This document shows positions 1 to 11,608 of a DNA stretch of 64,000 nt, in pieces. A program made the translations under genes and the position numbers. Every line of letters starts with the position of its first letter. Within the stretch, counting starts at the first letter, position 1. Below the pieces are notes generated by a model. The model worked only from the letters and a program-made list of their open reading frames with translations, was not told the DNA's origin and made no database searches. The DNA lies in contig JANAVB010009598.1 of NCBI GenBank assembly GCA_029216955.1, positions 28,088,706 to 28,152,705 of the forward strand, in the 5' to 3' direction. This DNA comes from Iris pallida. Its lineage: Eukaryota; Streptophyta; Magnoliopsida; Asparagales; Iridaceae.

Positions 1-426
1 TTCTCTCTGGTGTACGGGAGCGAGGAAGTTCTCCCATTGGAGACCCAGATCCCCTAACTTCGTGTGGCCCTTACTTACCGGTTGACGTCGGACGATAACT
101 ACCGCCGACGCCTACAAGAACTGGAAGCCTTAGACGAGAATCATTTACAAGCTCAACAAAGCATCAAGCTTTATCAAGCATGCATCTCTCGGGCCTACAA
201 TAAGAAAGTCAAACAGAGGACGTTCCAAGTAGGCGATCTCGTCTTGGTCGTTTGTAGACCGATGGTCATGACTCACAAAATTGTCGATAAATTCCAGCCC
301 AAATGGGAGGGTCCATTCATCATCGAGATCGTATTCTCCAACGGCGCATACCGGCTCACGAAACAGAATGGAGACTTGCTTATGATGCCCATAAACGGCA
401 AGTTACTGAAGAAATACTATGTCTAA
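1..426 (+). pseudogene. Ty3/gypsy pol C-terminal fragment (integrase C-terminal region)
   Basis: The frame entering from the left edge reads as the end of a plant Ty3/gypsy polyprotein. It starts in a stretch like the integrase YGSEAVLP motif (VYGSEEVLPLE), then has the VGDLVL / FQPKWEGPFII / NGAYRL blocks typical of the integrase C-terminal domain, and ends in LLKKYYV-stop. A TAA at 55-57 interrupts the same frame, so this copy is inactive. The rest of the element lies left of the window. The 3' end of this element style, followed by long tandem repeats and a TATA-containing LTR, fits the Tat branch of Ty3 elements; that lineage call is inference. Confidence 0.85.
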
Positions 427-1450
427 GGACATGCTGGTACTTCCTCAAACCACCAAATCTCCCAGACTGTCGAGTTATGTACACCAAGTACCTCTGAACT
501 TACACATTATTAGCTTCGAGTGGATTCATTTTGCATCTCCCTGGGTAACAAGTCATGTATACTAATACCTCTGAACTTCCACCCTAATGCTTCACCCTGC
601 CAGAGTTTACCAGGCTCATTGCCATCTCTGAGCAAACTTTCTGGTCCTGATTATCGTATATCACGTCCATATTACCTCTGATACCGATAGTCTCTTGACT
701 TAACACCTGTACCCAATCTGGGATAAAGTCATAGTATTAAGACCACAGAACCTATCACGTCCATATTACCTCTGTTGGGTTTTGTCTCAAAATCTATTAC
801 TCGCACCATCAGTGCGTGGAAGAGTAATAGGTCCACCAAAAATTATTCATGATTTTCGTATGTCATGTCCATATTACCTCTGATATAGATAGTCTTTTCA
901 TCTAACACCTCTACCCAATCTGGGATAAAGTCATGGTGTTAAGACCACAGAACATATTACGTCCATATTACCTCTGTTGGGTTTTGTCTCAAAATCTATT
1001 ACTCGTACCACCAGTGCGCAGAAGAGTAATAGGTCTACCAAAAATTATTCATAATTATCATATGTCACATCCATATTACCTCTGATATAGATAGTCTTTT
1101 CATCTAAAACTTGTACCCAATCTGAGATAAAGTCATGGTGTTAAGACCACAGAACCTATCACATCCATATTACCTCTGTTGGATTTTGTCTCAAAATCTA
1201 TTATCCGCACCACCAGTGCGCAAAAGGGTAATAGGTCCATAAAAAATTGTTCAAATCTATTACTCGCACCACCAGTGCACAAAAGAGTAATAGGTCCACA
1301 AAAATTATTCAAATATATTACTCGCACTATAGGCACGCAAAAAGGTAATAGGTCCACGAAAAGTCCTCCAGTGGGATGTCCTCTACCAACCACAAATGTT
1401 GTATTAGGCCCCCTAGTACAAGCATTTCAGATATCACAAACAAAAAAGGA
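427..1450. repeat. 3' UTR tandem repeats (about 202 bp and about 58 bp periods)
   Basis: Between the pol stop and the LTR is a non-coding repeat field. The landmark GATAAAGTC recurs near 721, 923 and 1125, giving a 202-bp period over about three copies. Each unit contains a CTATTACTC...GAGTAATAG inverted repeat around GCAC-CACCA-GTGC. From about 1194 to 1362 only that inverted-repeat part is reiterated, at 58-59 bp spacing. Tandem repeats in the 3' UTR are known for Tat-type Ty3 elements and can seed satellite DNA. Confidence 0.85.
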
Positions 1451-2143
1451 AGATAGTGTATCCTTTTATTTTATGAAACATCAACTACATTGGTGAGGCT
1501 ACATCTCCAACAGCAAAAAAAGAAAAGAATGAAGAAAATCCACTACTCATCAGCAATACATAGCATAGTGAGTATCGCCTCAAGCGGCGTAGTGGGGCGG
1601 TCGATCTTCAATTTAGCCCGATGTTCAACTGTTTAGGTCAGTTTGGCAGCACCACGCCTTGGTCAAAAGGCAGTTTCGTAGCCCTCGAAATGAGTCATGT
1701 TTTACTGCTGAGAAGCAAACAAGGCTGTTGAACCTTCGGGAAGCCACACGGAGGAGGTCAAATATAGCATGCTAAAAGCATCTACAAGCGTTGACTTTTT
1801 TCCCTCCGTATTGCGAACGTCCTAGGCACACCCCTCCAAGAGGCCATACCTTCAAAACAACATCCCTAGTGTTGCTTTTGCCTACTTTGAGAGCCATGAA
1901 AACAAAAAATTTACGACGATGCCCAACCACCGTCCAACTCTCCGATGTATAAAGGTTCTTCCTACCATCTGAAGAAAACTCTTTCGAAGCATGGAGAGTT
2001 CTGAGCTGTCTGATGTGCGTGTCAAAATGTTGCATCTTCACCATATCCAAAATTGTCGATACCGGTCCTGGAGAAATTTGTTAGCCGGATCCCTATAAAA
2101 TATAAAAAGAGGAAAAGAGGTTAGCAGTCAGGAAAAAAACAAA
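1451..2143. other. Ty3 3' region, no sense-strand gene seen
   Basis: No sense-strand gene is recognisable. A purine-rich stretch lies near 1512-1540. The minus strand has an open frame at 1772-2050 (about 92 codons) that could be a downstream exon of the antisense reading frame described at 2179-2556. I recognise no family in it. Confidence 0.4.
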
Positions 2144-2164
2144 GTGAATGGGTTTCTGTTAAGT

Positions 2165-2345
2165 TCATGTGGCCCCAATCACAATAGAACATACGCGGCC
2201 CAGATAAGGGGAGAGCTCATGCTGCTCAATCGTGTGGAATCTATGTGGCTCAAACCATGCGGACCGATCACACAACACATGCGGCCCAGTGAGACAGGGA
2301 ACACATGCACCGTGGAAGCCCGATTATGCGTAAAAGGCGTTGAAG
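2165..2345. repeat. ATGCGGC-like motif cluster, minor
   Basis: About seven irregularly spaced variants of (C)ATGCGGCCCA/ATGTGGC occur within 180 bp. This is the same motif type that is denser at 2820-3425. The sequence between motifs is not repeated. Confidence 0.6.
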
Positions 2346-2556
2346 CCAAAGCACAGCAATAATATGTGACTGGCCCACGCATAAAGCATGCGACATGGCC
2401 ATCTGAGTTCAAAACACTCGTTCTTCCACCATCCTTACCGTGGATAGGAGGTTGTACATCAGGATGAGCGGAGAATGGGTCCGCAACCATCGACAAAGAG
2501 GCAAACCCCTTTCTTCCGTTAGCAGCATCGGTCAACTTGGAGGCTTCGGTGGCCAT
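2179..2556 (-). CDS. Candidate antisense extra ORF of the Ty3 element
   Basis: Minus-strand frame from ATG at 2556, about 125 codons, beginning MATEASKLTDAANGRKGF. It runs opposite to pol, between pol and the LTR. A TATA-like palindrome lies about 100 bp upstream. Tat-lineage Ty3 elements such as Grande are known to carry antisense extra ORFs in this place, which is the main reason to list it. The second half overlaps a cluster of ATGCGGC-like motifs and may be an unspliced or non-coding extension. No protein family is recognised and the frame could be chance. Confidence 0.25.
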   Translation of the reverse strand: MATEASKLTDAANGRKGFASLSMVADPFSAHPDVQPPIHGKDGGRTSVLNSDGHVACFMRGPVTYYCCALASTPFTHNRASTVHVFPVSLGRMCCVIGPHGLSHIDSTRLSSMSSPLIWAAYVLL

Positions 2557-2649
2557 GGCTGATCGGGAGCAAAAAAGGATGTTGGAAGACAAGAGGCCGA
2601 AAAGAGAAGAAGTCGAAAGAAAACAATAGGAGTTCTCTCGCTGCCGTAC

Positions 2650-2668
2650 GGCCTATATATTTATAGGC
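2650..2668 (-). promoter_or_regulatory. TATA-like element upstream of the antisense ORF
   Basis: The sequence CCTATATATTTATAGG is an imperfect palindrome containing TATAAATA on the minus strand, about 100 bp upstream of the antisense ATG at 2556. It could also act on the plus strand. Confidence 0.3.
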
Positions 2669-2819
2669 CACCAAGAAGCGTAAACAGAATAGACGTCGCT
2701 TCGATTCTCATGCCCATTAAGAGATAATGATGACCCTCGGAATTCTATCCTTTATAACCGTCACAGTAACCGAAAAGACAGACCCAAATCCAAAAAAAAA
2801 CAAATCCGAGCGTTAAATG

Positions 2820-3425
2820 CGGCAGTGACAGCTGGACAGAGTCTCTCTGCGGCTCAAAATTTTCCTGCAGACCGAAATCTCCCTGCGGCTCGAAGCTTCC
2901 CTGCGGCTTGGCGTTTTATGAATGTCTCCATGCTTCTTATTCAAAGTATTCCAAATTTACAATTTGAAAACTTTGAAGGGTGTCTTGTAGAACCATGGAA
3001 AAGATGGAGTTTATGCGAATTTTCCTCCATGCGGCTTCGAGCCGCATAAAGAGGACTCTCGAAGATCCCATGTGGCCAGGCTAACTCGAGCCGCAGAAGC
3101 AAGGCTCTCGGAGACCCCATGCGGCCAAGTGGACTTGAGCCGCAGGAGGAAGACACTTGAGACCTCATACGGCCAAGATAATTCGAACCGCAGAAGGAAG
3201 ACTCTGGAGACTTCATGTGGCCAAGATGATCCGAGCCGTAGAAATAAGGCTCTCGAAGACCCCATGCGACCAAGTAGACTCGAGCCGCAGAAGCAAGGCT
3301 CTCGAAGATCCCATGCGGCCAAGTGAAACCAAGCCGCAGAAGCAAGGCTCTCGAAGATCCCATGCGGCCAAGCGAAGCCGAGCCGCAGAAGCAAGGCTCC
3401 TAACGCCACTATACGGCCAAAACGA
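2820..3425. repeat. Dense GCGGC motif cluster in LTR U3, period about 45-48 bp
   Basis: From about 3020 to 3420 a unit of about 45-48 bp recurs at least eight times. Each unit has a GAGCCGCAGAAG part, a GGCTCTCGAAGA part and a CCCATGCGGCCAAG part. AGCCGC and GCGGC(C) form an inverted pair inside each unit. Looser copies (CTGCGGCTCGAAG) begin at 2850. Apparent ORFs here on both strands, rich in Arg, Ser and Leu, are by-products of the repeat. Confidence 0.8.
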
Positions 3426-3615
3426 TTCAGGCTCTACTTTGTGGGGGGGACACATGGCAATTTGACCAAGTCTCAACCACCTAGATTTACTACAACAAAG
3501 AAATCTCAACAAACCCACCAGCTGGCAGCCCAAGATCGAATCTTCCTGTGTTGTTACAGACACGTGGCTACGTGGCCCTCTATGCGGCCCAAAATCTGCT
3601 TTATGCAGGAATCAC

Positions 3616-3624
3616 TATAAATAG
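3616..3624 (+). promoter_or_regulatory. LTR TATA box
   Basis: TATAAATAG follows the motif cluster and precedes an R-like region, as expected for a plant LTR promoter. Confidence 0.55.
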
Positions 3625-3892
3625 CAGGGAATCACACCCATGCTAGAGGTTGGCAATCAAAGGCTGGCAAATTTCTTCAAGAGCAAAGACTGTGTCCGAT
3701 AGTCCAAGGAGTAAGACAGAGTTGCTATACTTTTCCGAGCCTCCACCGTCACCCCCAGAATCAAAAACAATTGTACTTAGATTGTTTCCTAGGATTTCTT
3801 TCTTGGCTCTCTTTTGTACTTTTAAAGTTTGCAATCAAATCGAGTTTCTCTGTAATGGCAAACAGAACCTAAATTGTTTTAATATTTAACGT

Positions 3893-5710
3893 CTCAAATC
3901 GCCAAGGAACTCCGTGCCTCGACGCATCCAAGCGAGCTCCGCGCCACGAGCTTCTAACTGTGTCTGTACATAAAAACTGTATAGGTGTCAGTACTCAACT
4001 GTACTGGTGGAATGAGCTCCTCGTCCACCCATACAAAACTAACACGTTCATTTACTTTGTGTAACATAGTCCCTTTATGATTGTCTTTATACTCTTGTCT
4101 TAGTATCAGTTTTAGGACAGACGCCTTGGCCTATTTTGTATCTCTAGACCATCCCGTGCTTGCAATAACAATGTTAACCTATCATGTCGTGCTTGCCTTT
4201 AGGCATATAATCAGAGATGCAACTACACGATAGTGTCCAATTCCTATGTAACCGTGCTACAATCCATATTGGGGTCGTGCCTCGCAAACTCAGTATGACT
4301 TAACCATATCGCTGCCTCGCGGCCCTTTCTACTTTAATCACCAACTGACCCAATCAAGACTTGTGAATTTATTGTCACCCAACCGACTTTGCCTTACGAC
4401 ATTTTCTGACTTAAACACGAAACGACTCAAATCCAACTCATGCAACTTATATGTCAACAACTTAAGACTCGACGCCATATCTCGTACCGAAGCACGTCGC
4501 CTACGTTGAAGCCAAATCTTACGCCCAACATTGTGTTTTAACTGTACACACACATTCAACTCGACTCAATCCAAAGGCACACATGCGGGTTGCTGCCATG
4601 CCGACTCATCTATATGAACTTGTCACTAATGCCCAGCGCTATCCTGGACTCTTTAGCTTTTGTTAGACGGACGTTCCTTCAGCGCGAGGTAGCAAGCCCC
4701 CCGCTGACAGTCCCTGTCCAACCCGTGCAGTCATCCAGCAACAAGCTAAATATGTTTCTCAAGAACCGGTCCCTTTGGCCGCCTGGGTCACCGTTCGAGG
4801 AAACTCTACCTTGTCGACAAGTTGTCCATGACCATGCAAGACTCGACTCAAATTGACGTCTCACATAGTCATTCTACCTCTAGTATTACCATCTCTTTCA
4901 GAACCTAGTTCAATACTTCTCACATCTGAGACCGCCTCGACGATCCATAGTCGCGAGCATTCTTCTTTCTTACCCTATTATTTCATTCGACTTAGGAACG
5001 ACTTTTTGAAAGCCCTTCTTCCAACTCAATGAAATCAACCATGGCATGTGCCTTAAAAATACTAAGCCCATGACATCGTGCCTTAAACCAACTTGAACTC
5101 TATGCGACACCACCGTCCAAGTCATACTCTATATGATCGTGAAACCAAGTAATATCGACAACCGTAAAAAATGTGGGACAGTGCTTAGAATGCCTTTGAT
5201 CGCCTAGAATCACATAGCCTAACTTAATCGTACATCAACTTGATGAGTAAATGTTGCGCCAAGCCTTGAACGATGGGACCGTGCATGCTTTATGAAGCGT
5301 TTATATGGGCGACGCCAATGACTTAGGCTAACTCTTAGCTTGTGGTGAAGACCAACTTTTCCTTCTTCCAAGCCATGGGACGAAGGACCGAGTGTCATTT
5401 TCAAAGCACGCCTTGTACCAACTCTAAGCCGACTGTTGGACCTTTCCATATTCTAACTCAATTCGACCCGTCGGGATTATTTCTTTATCTATGTGGATTC
5501 GTCTCTTTTATTATTAAGCCTACTTGTGCAAGTTGAAAACATACGATTTATTATGTGAAGGCTAAGATGAAGCGAGTTCACCGAAACTACCCCACCTAGG
5601 CGAGGAGTTACCTCGACCGAACGGGCCTTCGAGTTACCGTTGTAAGGCTAAGTCCGAACGCCGTTGGCATTTTGATTCCTCCGATTGACTGAGCGGGACG
5701 GGGCACTACA
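3893..5710 (-). repeat. 3' LTR (truncated) of the non-autonomous element
   Basis: Closely similar to 8586-10400, with scattered differences mostly of C-to-T type. It ends at GGGGCACTACA (5710), the complement of the minus-strand LTR start TGTAGTGCCCC. A 73-codon minus-strand frame (4338-4559) is also open in the other LTR (9031-9252); it is probably chance, as I see no family. Confidence 0.8.
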
Positions 5711-8172
5711 TCATACACCACTCAGAAAAAGTTTCATCCTCGAAACTAACTGAGTACACTTATCGACTTATAACTTTATTCAACATTCAAGGACTCTTGC
5801 AAACATTACTCCTATGTGTTCCATCAATCCGAGTCACGCTCGTACTACCATCAATCTTTTCTTTGACAGTTTTCTATTTCTCTGGTCTCACTTGATTCAA
5901 CGTATCACTTAGTTGGATCATGCACATATTCCAGGCGTCCCTAAAATACATACATTTCAGCCAAGCCTCGTGATAGAGAATCCACCCTCACCACTCGAGT
6001 CGGATCGTGCACATATCCGGGCGTCCTGATATACGTGTATGTCAACCGAGCCTCATGAGTGGTGACTCCACAATTCCTATCGCTTCGTACCAGGACATCT
6101 GCCAAACCACTAGGCTATGTCTTTAGGCTAAAGTCATCCATCAGTATTGGAATCATAGTTCCCAAACAACAATATTAACACTGACCCCATCCTAAGGTCA
6201 AACCAAGTTGATAGTACAGGATTTTCTACCCAAGCTCGCATCACTCCGGTTTCTAAACATCGAGCATAGATTTTCTACACACATCCCAACATTCGTTGCA
6301 CGGGGTCTGATTCATTCAGCAAGGCCATCCTACGATAACTCATGTTTTAACCAATTCCTCGACATATCAATATCACTCATTCATCAAGCCATTTCGTGTA
6401 GTCTATCTTTTCAAACACGTTCGACATAATCTGCCTATTAATCCTTTCAAGTCAAGCACGCTACGACACAATTTATTGCTAAGCCATAATTCACATTTCA
6501 TATTTCCTAAGTCGTTCATCATAATTTATGTATTCGATCATAAGGTCGTCTTAGCTTAACAATATGTTATGCCCCAATCTCATGCGAGTCTGATTATCCA
6601 CGGTGGGCATGAATCACCATGCAATGCTCCCGCGGAATAATCATTCTCATTGGGACGTAACTCTTGTTTTGTGTCTAGACTAATTCATTCTCGACGCGCG
6701 GATTGGACCTACTCAATCCTCAAGTTTTATTCAATCATCAATCACAAGTCCGATTAATCCTCGAATTTTCCTTCGTATCAAACCAACAAGTCGAGACAAT
6801 CAAAGTTGTCGTGTCCTAAATTTTTGAGTTCGATCATTTTTGCGACATGAATCACCATGTCAGCGCTCACGCGGAACGATCGTCCCAAATCCGACGCGAC
6901 GCATGTGCGAGGCTAGAGTTGCGCTCGCACAAGACAAGAATGTCGACGATGTGATTATCCGTATAACCATCAAAACACTTCTATTTTCATCCATATTTAT
7001 TTCAATCAAAATCCTAAGTATAGCATCAGTCAGAACCATAACACTTGCACGAACGTCATTCCTCGAATTAGAGTGCCTCTGAGTTATCGCATATCGATCT
7101 TTGATACGCCTTAATACCATTGATGATATGCGTAACCTGACGATCTTCCTTTGTAACGAATTTCGATTCGTGCGAATGATGCTATCATCCGACTGGATAA
7201 TCTCCTCGACATTCAATTTCAAGTTCGATCATTATCCCTCGAATCATTCACAACATCAATTTCCTCAAACCCAAATTCGCGTATTGTTCATCCGTCTATC
7301 TTAAATCATCGAGCAACATTCAATCCAATCCTTAGAGTCATTTGCGTAACTTCAAAATTCAACTTTTTCATGCACGCTATCTTTCCATTGTGTTAACTTT
7401 TTCTATACGATCCACCTATCGATTTCCTCGATCGAGTCATCCATTCGCACACCTTAAATTTTCTTCGATTCAGTTTCACCTACTCAATCATTTTTGCGTT
7501 TCATACTCGTGCAATCCTCAATCCCATACGTGTCCTCTCTAATTTATTTGAATCAATTCGTCCTTATCTTCAAGACTACAACTTATTCAATGATACTCAA
7601 TCTACGACTTTGCATATACGCGACGCTTGCTGATAGACTCATCGACACTCCGCATCCTCAATTGATCGACATCTCTGAAGCTATCGCATACACCACTCAG
7701 GGATGAAGTCATTCGATAAATCCTCAAAACTATCGTTCGAATCAAAATCGACTTCTTCAAATTTTCTATTTGAACCATTCCTCGAATTTTAAGCACGCTC
7801 ATCTATATCGCATCGATGATAACATCGTCGTTCGATAGCACCCCTATCGATAATCATCCCATTTACTCAATCAAGTCTAACTCATTCTCGTTCGACACAT
7901 TTTTAATCCCATATACGACTCTTCTAAGGTCGACACAACTTTTGGTGTATATGCCCAGCCCGACTTAGCCAACCGTTCTTACGCGAACCATCTTTTTGTT
8001 TCTTGTCAAAATCTGTTCTTCTACATTTTGCTAATTATTTAGACTTATTTTATGGACATCCCGTGGAACATTTGAGAGATAGCGCACCAACGATATCAAC
8101 TTATGGAAGCAAACAGAGTTAAAGAATTCAATCGATAGTCCAAAGACGTAAAGCAGTGCTCTGATACCATTA
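5711..8172 (-). other. Internal region without coding capacity
   Basis: No recognisable domain on either strand. Frames of 60-120 codons at 6208-7802 show no family features. A segment near 6841-6960 resembles LTR sequence near 8190-8260 (ATGTGCGA, CTAGA-TTGCGCTCG), suggesting an internal LTR-derived duplication. Confidence 0.6.
8155..8169 (-). promoter_or_regulatory. Primer binding site (tRNA-iMet type)
   Basis: The minus strand reads TGGTATCAGAGCACT three bases from the LTR border at 8173. This is the classical plant initiator-Met tRNA primer site and fixes element orientation. Confidence 0.9.
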
Positions 8173-10400
8173 TGTCATGCCCCGCTCCCGTAGGAGCGAT
8201 CGTCCTCGCTAATGTGCGATGTCGCACGAGCCTAGATTGCGCTCGTACAAGGCAGATTCCCTAACGGTCGATTTCAGCGGCTGCGATGGGGTCGTCGCAC
8301 AGAAGTCCCAAGTAGAGACATTGAATATGCCAGCAGAAATTTTGAACAAAACATAAGTCATTCAAAAGATGCATTTTTTGATATTGAAATAAGGATTACA
8401 ATGGGGCGTAAGGCCAAGATTACAAGTTACTCAAGCTCACTCTTGCTCACTCTTCTCATATTACAAGTCACTCAGCTCTCTCTCTCTCATCTCTCAATAC
8501 AAGTCTTGAACCAGCAGATGCTTCGGAGAGGCGATGTCCATACATTATGTCCCGTATAAGTCCTGACTCCACGCGGAACGCACACCTCGAATCGCCAAGG
8601 AACTCCGTGCCTCAACGCATCCAAGCGAGCTCCACGCCACGAGCTTCTACCTGTGCCTGCACATGAAAACTGTGTGGGTGTCAGTACTCAACTGTACTGG
8701 TAGAATGAGCTCCTCGTCCACCCATACAAAACCAACACGTTCATTTACTTTGTGTAACATAGTCCCTTTATGATTGTCTTTCTACTCTTGTCTTAGTATC
8801 AGTTTTAGGACAGACGTCTTGGCCTATTTTGTGTCTCTAGACCATCCCGTGCTTGCAACAACAACGTTAACCTATCATGTCGTGCATGCCTTTCGGCACA
8901 TAATCAGAGACGCAACTACACGATAGTATCCAATTCTCATGTAACCGTGCTACAATCCATATTAGGGTCGTGCCTCGTAAACTCAGTATGACTTAACTAT
9001 ATCGTCGCCTCGTGGCCCTTTCTACTTTAATCACCAACTGACCCAATCAAGACTTGTGAACTTATTGTCATCCAACCGACTTTGCCTTACGATGTTTTCT
9101 GACTTAAACACAAAACGAATCAAATCCAACTCATGCAATTTATATGTCAACAACTTAAGTCTTGACGCCACATCTCGTACCGAAGTACATTGCCTACGTT
9201 GAAGCCAAACCTTAGGCCCAACATTGTGTTCTAACTGTACACACACATTCAACTCGACTCAATCCAAAGGCATACATGCGGGTTGCCACCATGCCGACTC
9301 ATCTATATGAACTGGTCACTAACACCCAGCGCTATCCTGGACTCTTTAGCTTTTGTTAGACGGACGCTCCTTCAGCGCGAGGTAGCGACCCCCCTGCTAA
9401 CAGTCCCCGCCTAACCCGTGCGGTCATCTAGCAACAAGCTATACATGTTTTTCAGGAACTGGTCCCTTTGGCCGCCTGGGTCGCCGTTCGAGGAAACTCT
9501 ACCTTGTCACAAGTTGTCCATGACCATGCAAGACTCGACTCAAACTGACATCTCACACAGTTATTCTACCTCTAGTGTTACCATCTTTTTCAGGGCCTAG
9601 TTCAATACTTCTCACATCTGAGACTGCCTCGACAACCCATAGTCGCGAGCATTCTTCTGTCTTGTCCTATCATTTCGTTCGACTCAGGAACGACTATTTG
9701 AAAGCCCTCTTTCCAACTCAATGAAATCAACCGTGGCCCGTGCCTTAAAAACACTAAGCCCGTGACATCGTGCCTTAAACCAACTTGAACTCTATGCAAC
9801 ACCACCGCCCAAGTCATACTCTATATGATCGTAAAACCAAGTAATATCGACAATCGTAGAAAACGTGGGACAGTGCCTAGAATGCCTTTGATTGCCTAGA
9901 ATCACTTAGTCTAACTTAATCGTACATCAACTTGACGAGTAAAGGCTGCATCAAGCCTTGGACGATGGGACCGTACATGCTTTATGAAGCGTTTATCGGG
10001 CAACACCTATGACTTAGGCTAACTCTTAGCTTGTGGCGAAGACCAACTTTTCCTTCTCCCAAGCCACGGGACGAAGGACCGAGTGTCATTTTCAAAGCAT
10101 GCCGTGTACCAACTCTAAGCCGACCGTTGGACCTTTCTATATTCTAACTCAATTCGACCCGTCGAGATTATTTTCTTATCTATGTGGATTCGTCTCTTTT
10201 ATTATCAAGCCTACTTGTGCAAGATAAAAACATGCGATTTATTATGTGAAGGCTGAGATGAAGCGAGTTCACCGAAACATCCCACCTGAGCGAGGAGTCG
10301 CCTCGACCGAGCGGGCCTTCGAGTCACTGTTGTAAGGCTAAGTCCGAATGTCGTTGGCGTTTCGATTCCTCCGATTGACTGAGCGGGACGGGGCACTACA
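8173..10400 (-). repeat. 5' LTR of the non-autonomous element, full length
   Basis: 2228 bp. On the plus strand it runs from TGTCATGCCCC to GGGGCACTACA, with TG/CA ends on both strands. It has CT-rich runs near 8440-8500. Confidence 0.8.
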
Positions 10401-11608
10401 ATACCGAGGAAACTTGAGATAGATTGAGTTGAGAAGAATTATGTTGAGAACTTGAGATTTGGTTGGAAATGATATAACTTGCTTGCTTTTGCACGTATTA
10501 TATGGTCAATGGATTTAGCTAACCTGTGCACGGGTGTTGCTTCCCTCGAACGAGTTATGAACGGGGATCGGGACTGTTCATCCTAGGAGGGAATTATATT
10601 TGGTATTTGTGGTGCACTTCTTTATGACGGATTACGAACAGCCACTGATATGATAAGCTACAATACTAATAAGTTTGGGATCCTTCGAATACTGGGCTAG
10701 CAACCCGTACGAGGAGAGATTGCCGGCTTACACGATGTGGAACATCATGACTTTCATATAGATAGGGCCGGTGAACTTGAGATTAGAATTGGGTACAGGC
10801 GCAGGTCTTGTCGCCCTTATAACTTGAGTTAAAGTTGGTCGGTTGATTGTGTGGATTATTATCGGTTTGCAGGCTTGGCGATTTGAGACGGAGATGTGCA
10901 CGATCACTATGTTTATAAATATCATGTGGCTAACAATGTCTGTCACAAGGACATAGAATTGGACACATTTATGATTCAGTTGTTGGTTATAACATGCTTT
11001 ACTGCTTAAACTTGCCATGAAACTGATCCTAAGACAATAATAGAAAGATCACCAAATAAGATACATGATTCACTAAATTACTTAATGTTGGTTTAGACGA
11101 GTGGGTCTTGATCGGTACGCGAGATGATAAGTACTGACCACCCACCAGATTGCTTGTAGGTTCATGGAATGATCTGCAAGTAGCGGAGCTTCACTTGGAC
11201 GTGCTGAGATATGAAGTCCCTTAGCGTTTCGAGGCATGCGACCACACTGGGTTCGGCATGCAACATGAAGATGTTTCGGCCGGGAGTCATTGGATGTGCT
11301 ATAAAAGACATGATGTATGGAATGAGATCCTTATCATGGGTGTTGTAAGCCAATTGGCATATTTAGTAGGGCTATTCAAGCCTTTCTAATCTACTTCATT
11401 ATCAATAAAGTGATTCTTTTGTATACTCTGATGTGTCTCCACCTTTTTACGTTGCTTATCTATTGAATTGATACAACCATTTTGAGAATCCGTCATCTTG
11501 CCCATGAGTGCAACTTCAGACTCGTGCGACATCACGCCCCAAGCGAGAACGATTGATTTGGATGAAATCGATGCGAGGACAAGCGATTTTCCAGGTCGGG
11601 ACGTGACA
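10401..11608 (+). other. LTR-like debris
   Basis: The right end GGTCGGGACGTGACA looks like a Ty3 LTR terminus. A TATA-like CTATAAAAG lies near 11300 and AATAAAG near 11402, in order for a plus-strand LTR. The left border and the partner LTR were not found. Small minus-strand frames (10728-11018, 11162-11353) show no family. Confidence 0.35.

Larger units (their letters stand above)
2700..3888 (+). repeat. Ty3 3' LTR, start not resolved
   Basis: The region holds a U3-like motif cluster, a TATA box at 3616 and a downstream R/U5-like stretch ending near TTTTAATATTTAAC. Beyond it, from about 3889, the sequence matches another element's LTR. The stretch CCACCGTCACCCCCAGAATC near 3743 resembles CCACCGCCACAATCTCCAGA near 14473, so the LTR-like block at 13700-14640 is a relative. 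I cannot place the left LTR border. Confidence 0.55.
3889..10400 (-). mobile_element. Non-autonomous LTR retrotransposon with 2.2-kb LTRs
   Basis: Two direct copies of one long LTR (3893-5710 and 8173-10400) flank 2.46 kb of non-coding DNA. A tRNA-iMet-type primer site is adjacent to the right LTR and reads on the minus strand, so the right LTR is the 5' LTR. No gag, protease, RT or integrase reading was found. The 3' LTR lacks about 414 bp at its far end because the Ty3 element on the left abuts it. The simplest reading is that the Ty3 element inserted into this LTR. A target duplication cannot be tested in the window. Confidence 0.75.

Noticed and set aside
2941..3563. Several 100-140-codon Leu/Arg/Ser-rich ORFs on both strands
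   Set aside because: By-products of the GCGGC repeat units in the Ty3 LTR.
6208..7802. ORFs of 60-120 codons in the internal region of the minus-strand LTR element
   Set aside because: No recognisable domain. A non-autonomous element is the simpler reading.
8155..8169. tRNA gene for initiator Met
   Set aside because: Only the 15-base primer-site complement is present, next to an LTR. There is no tRNA body.
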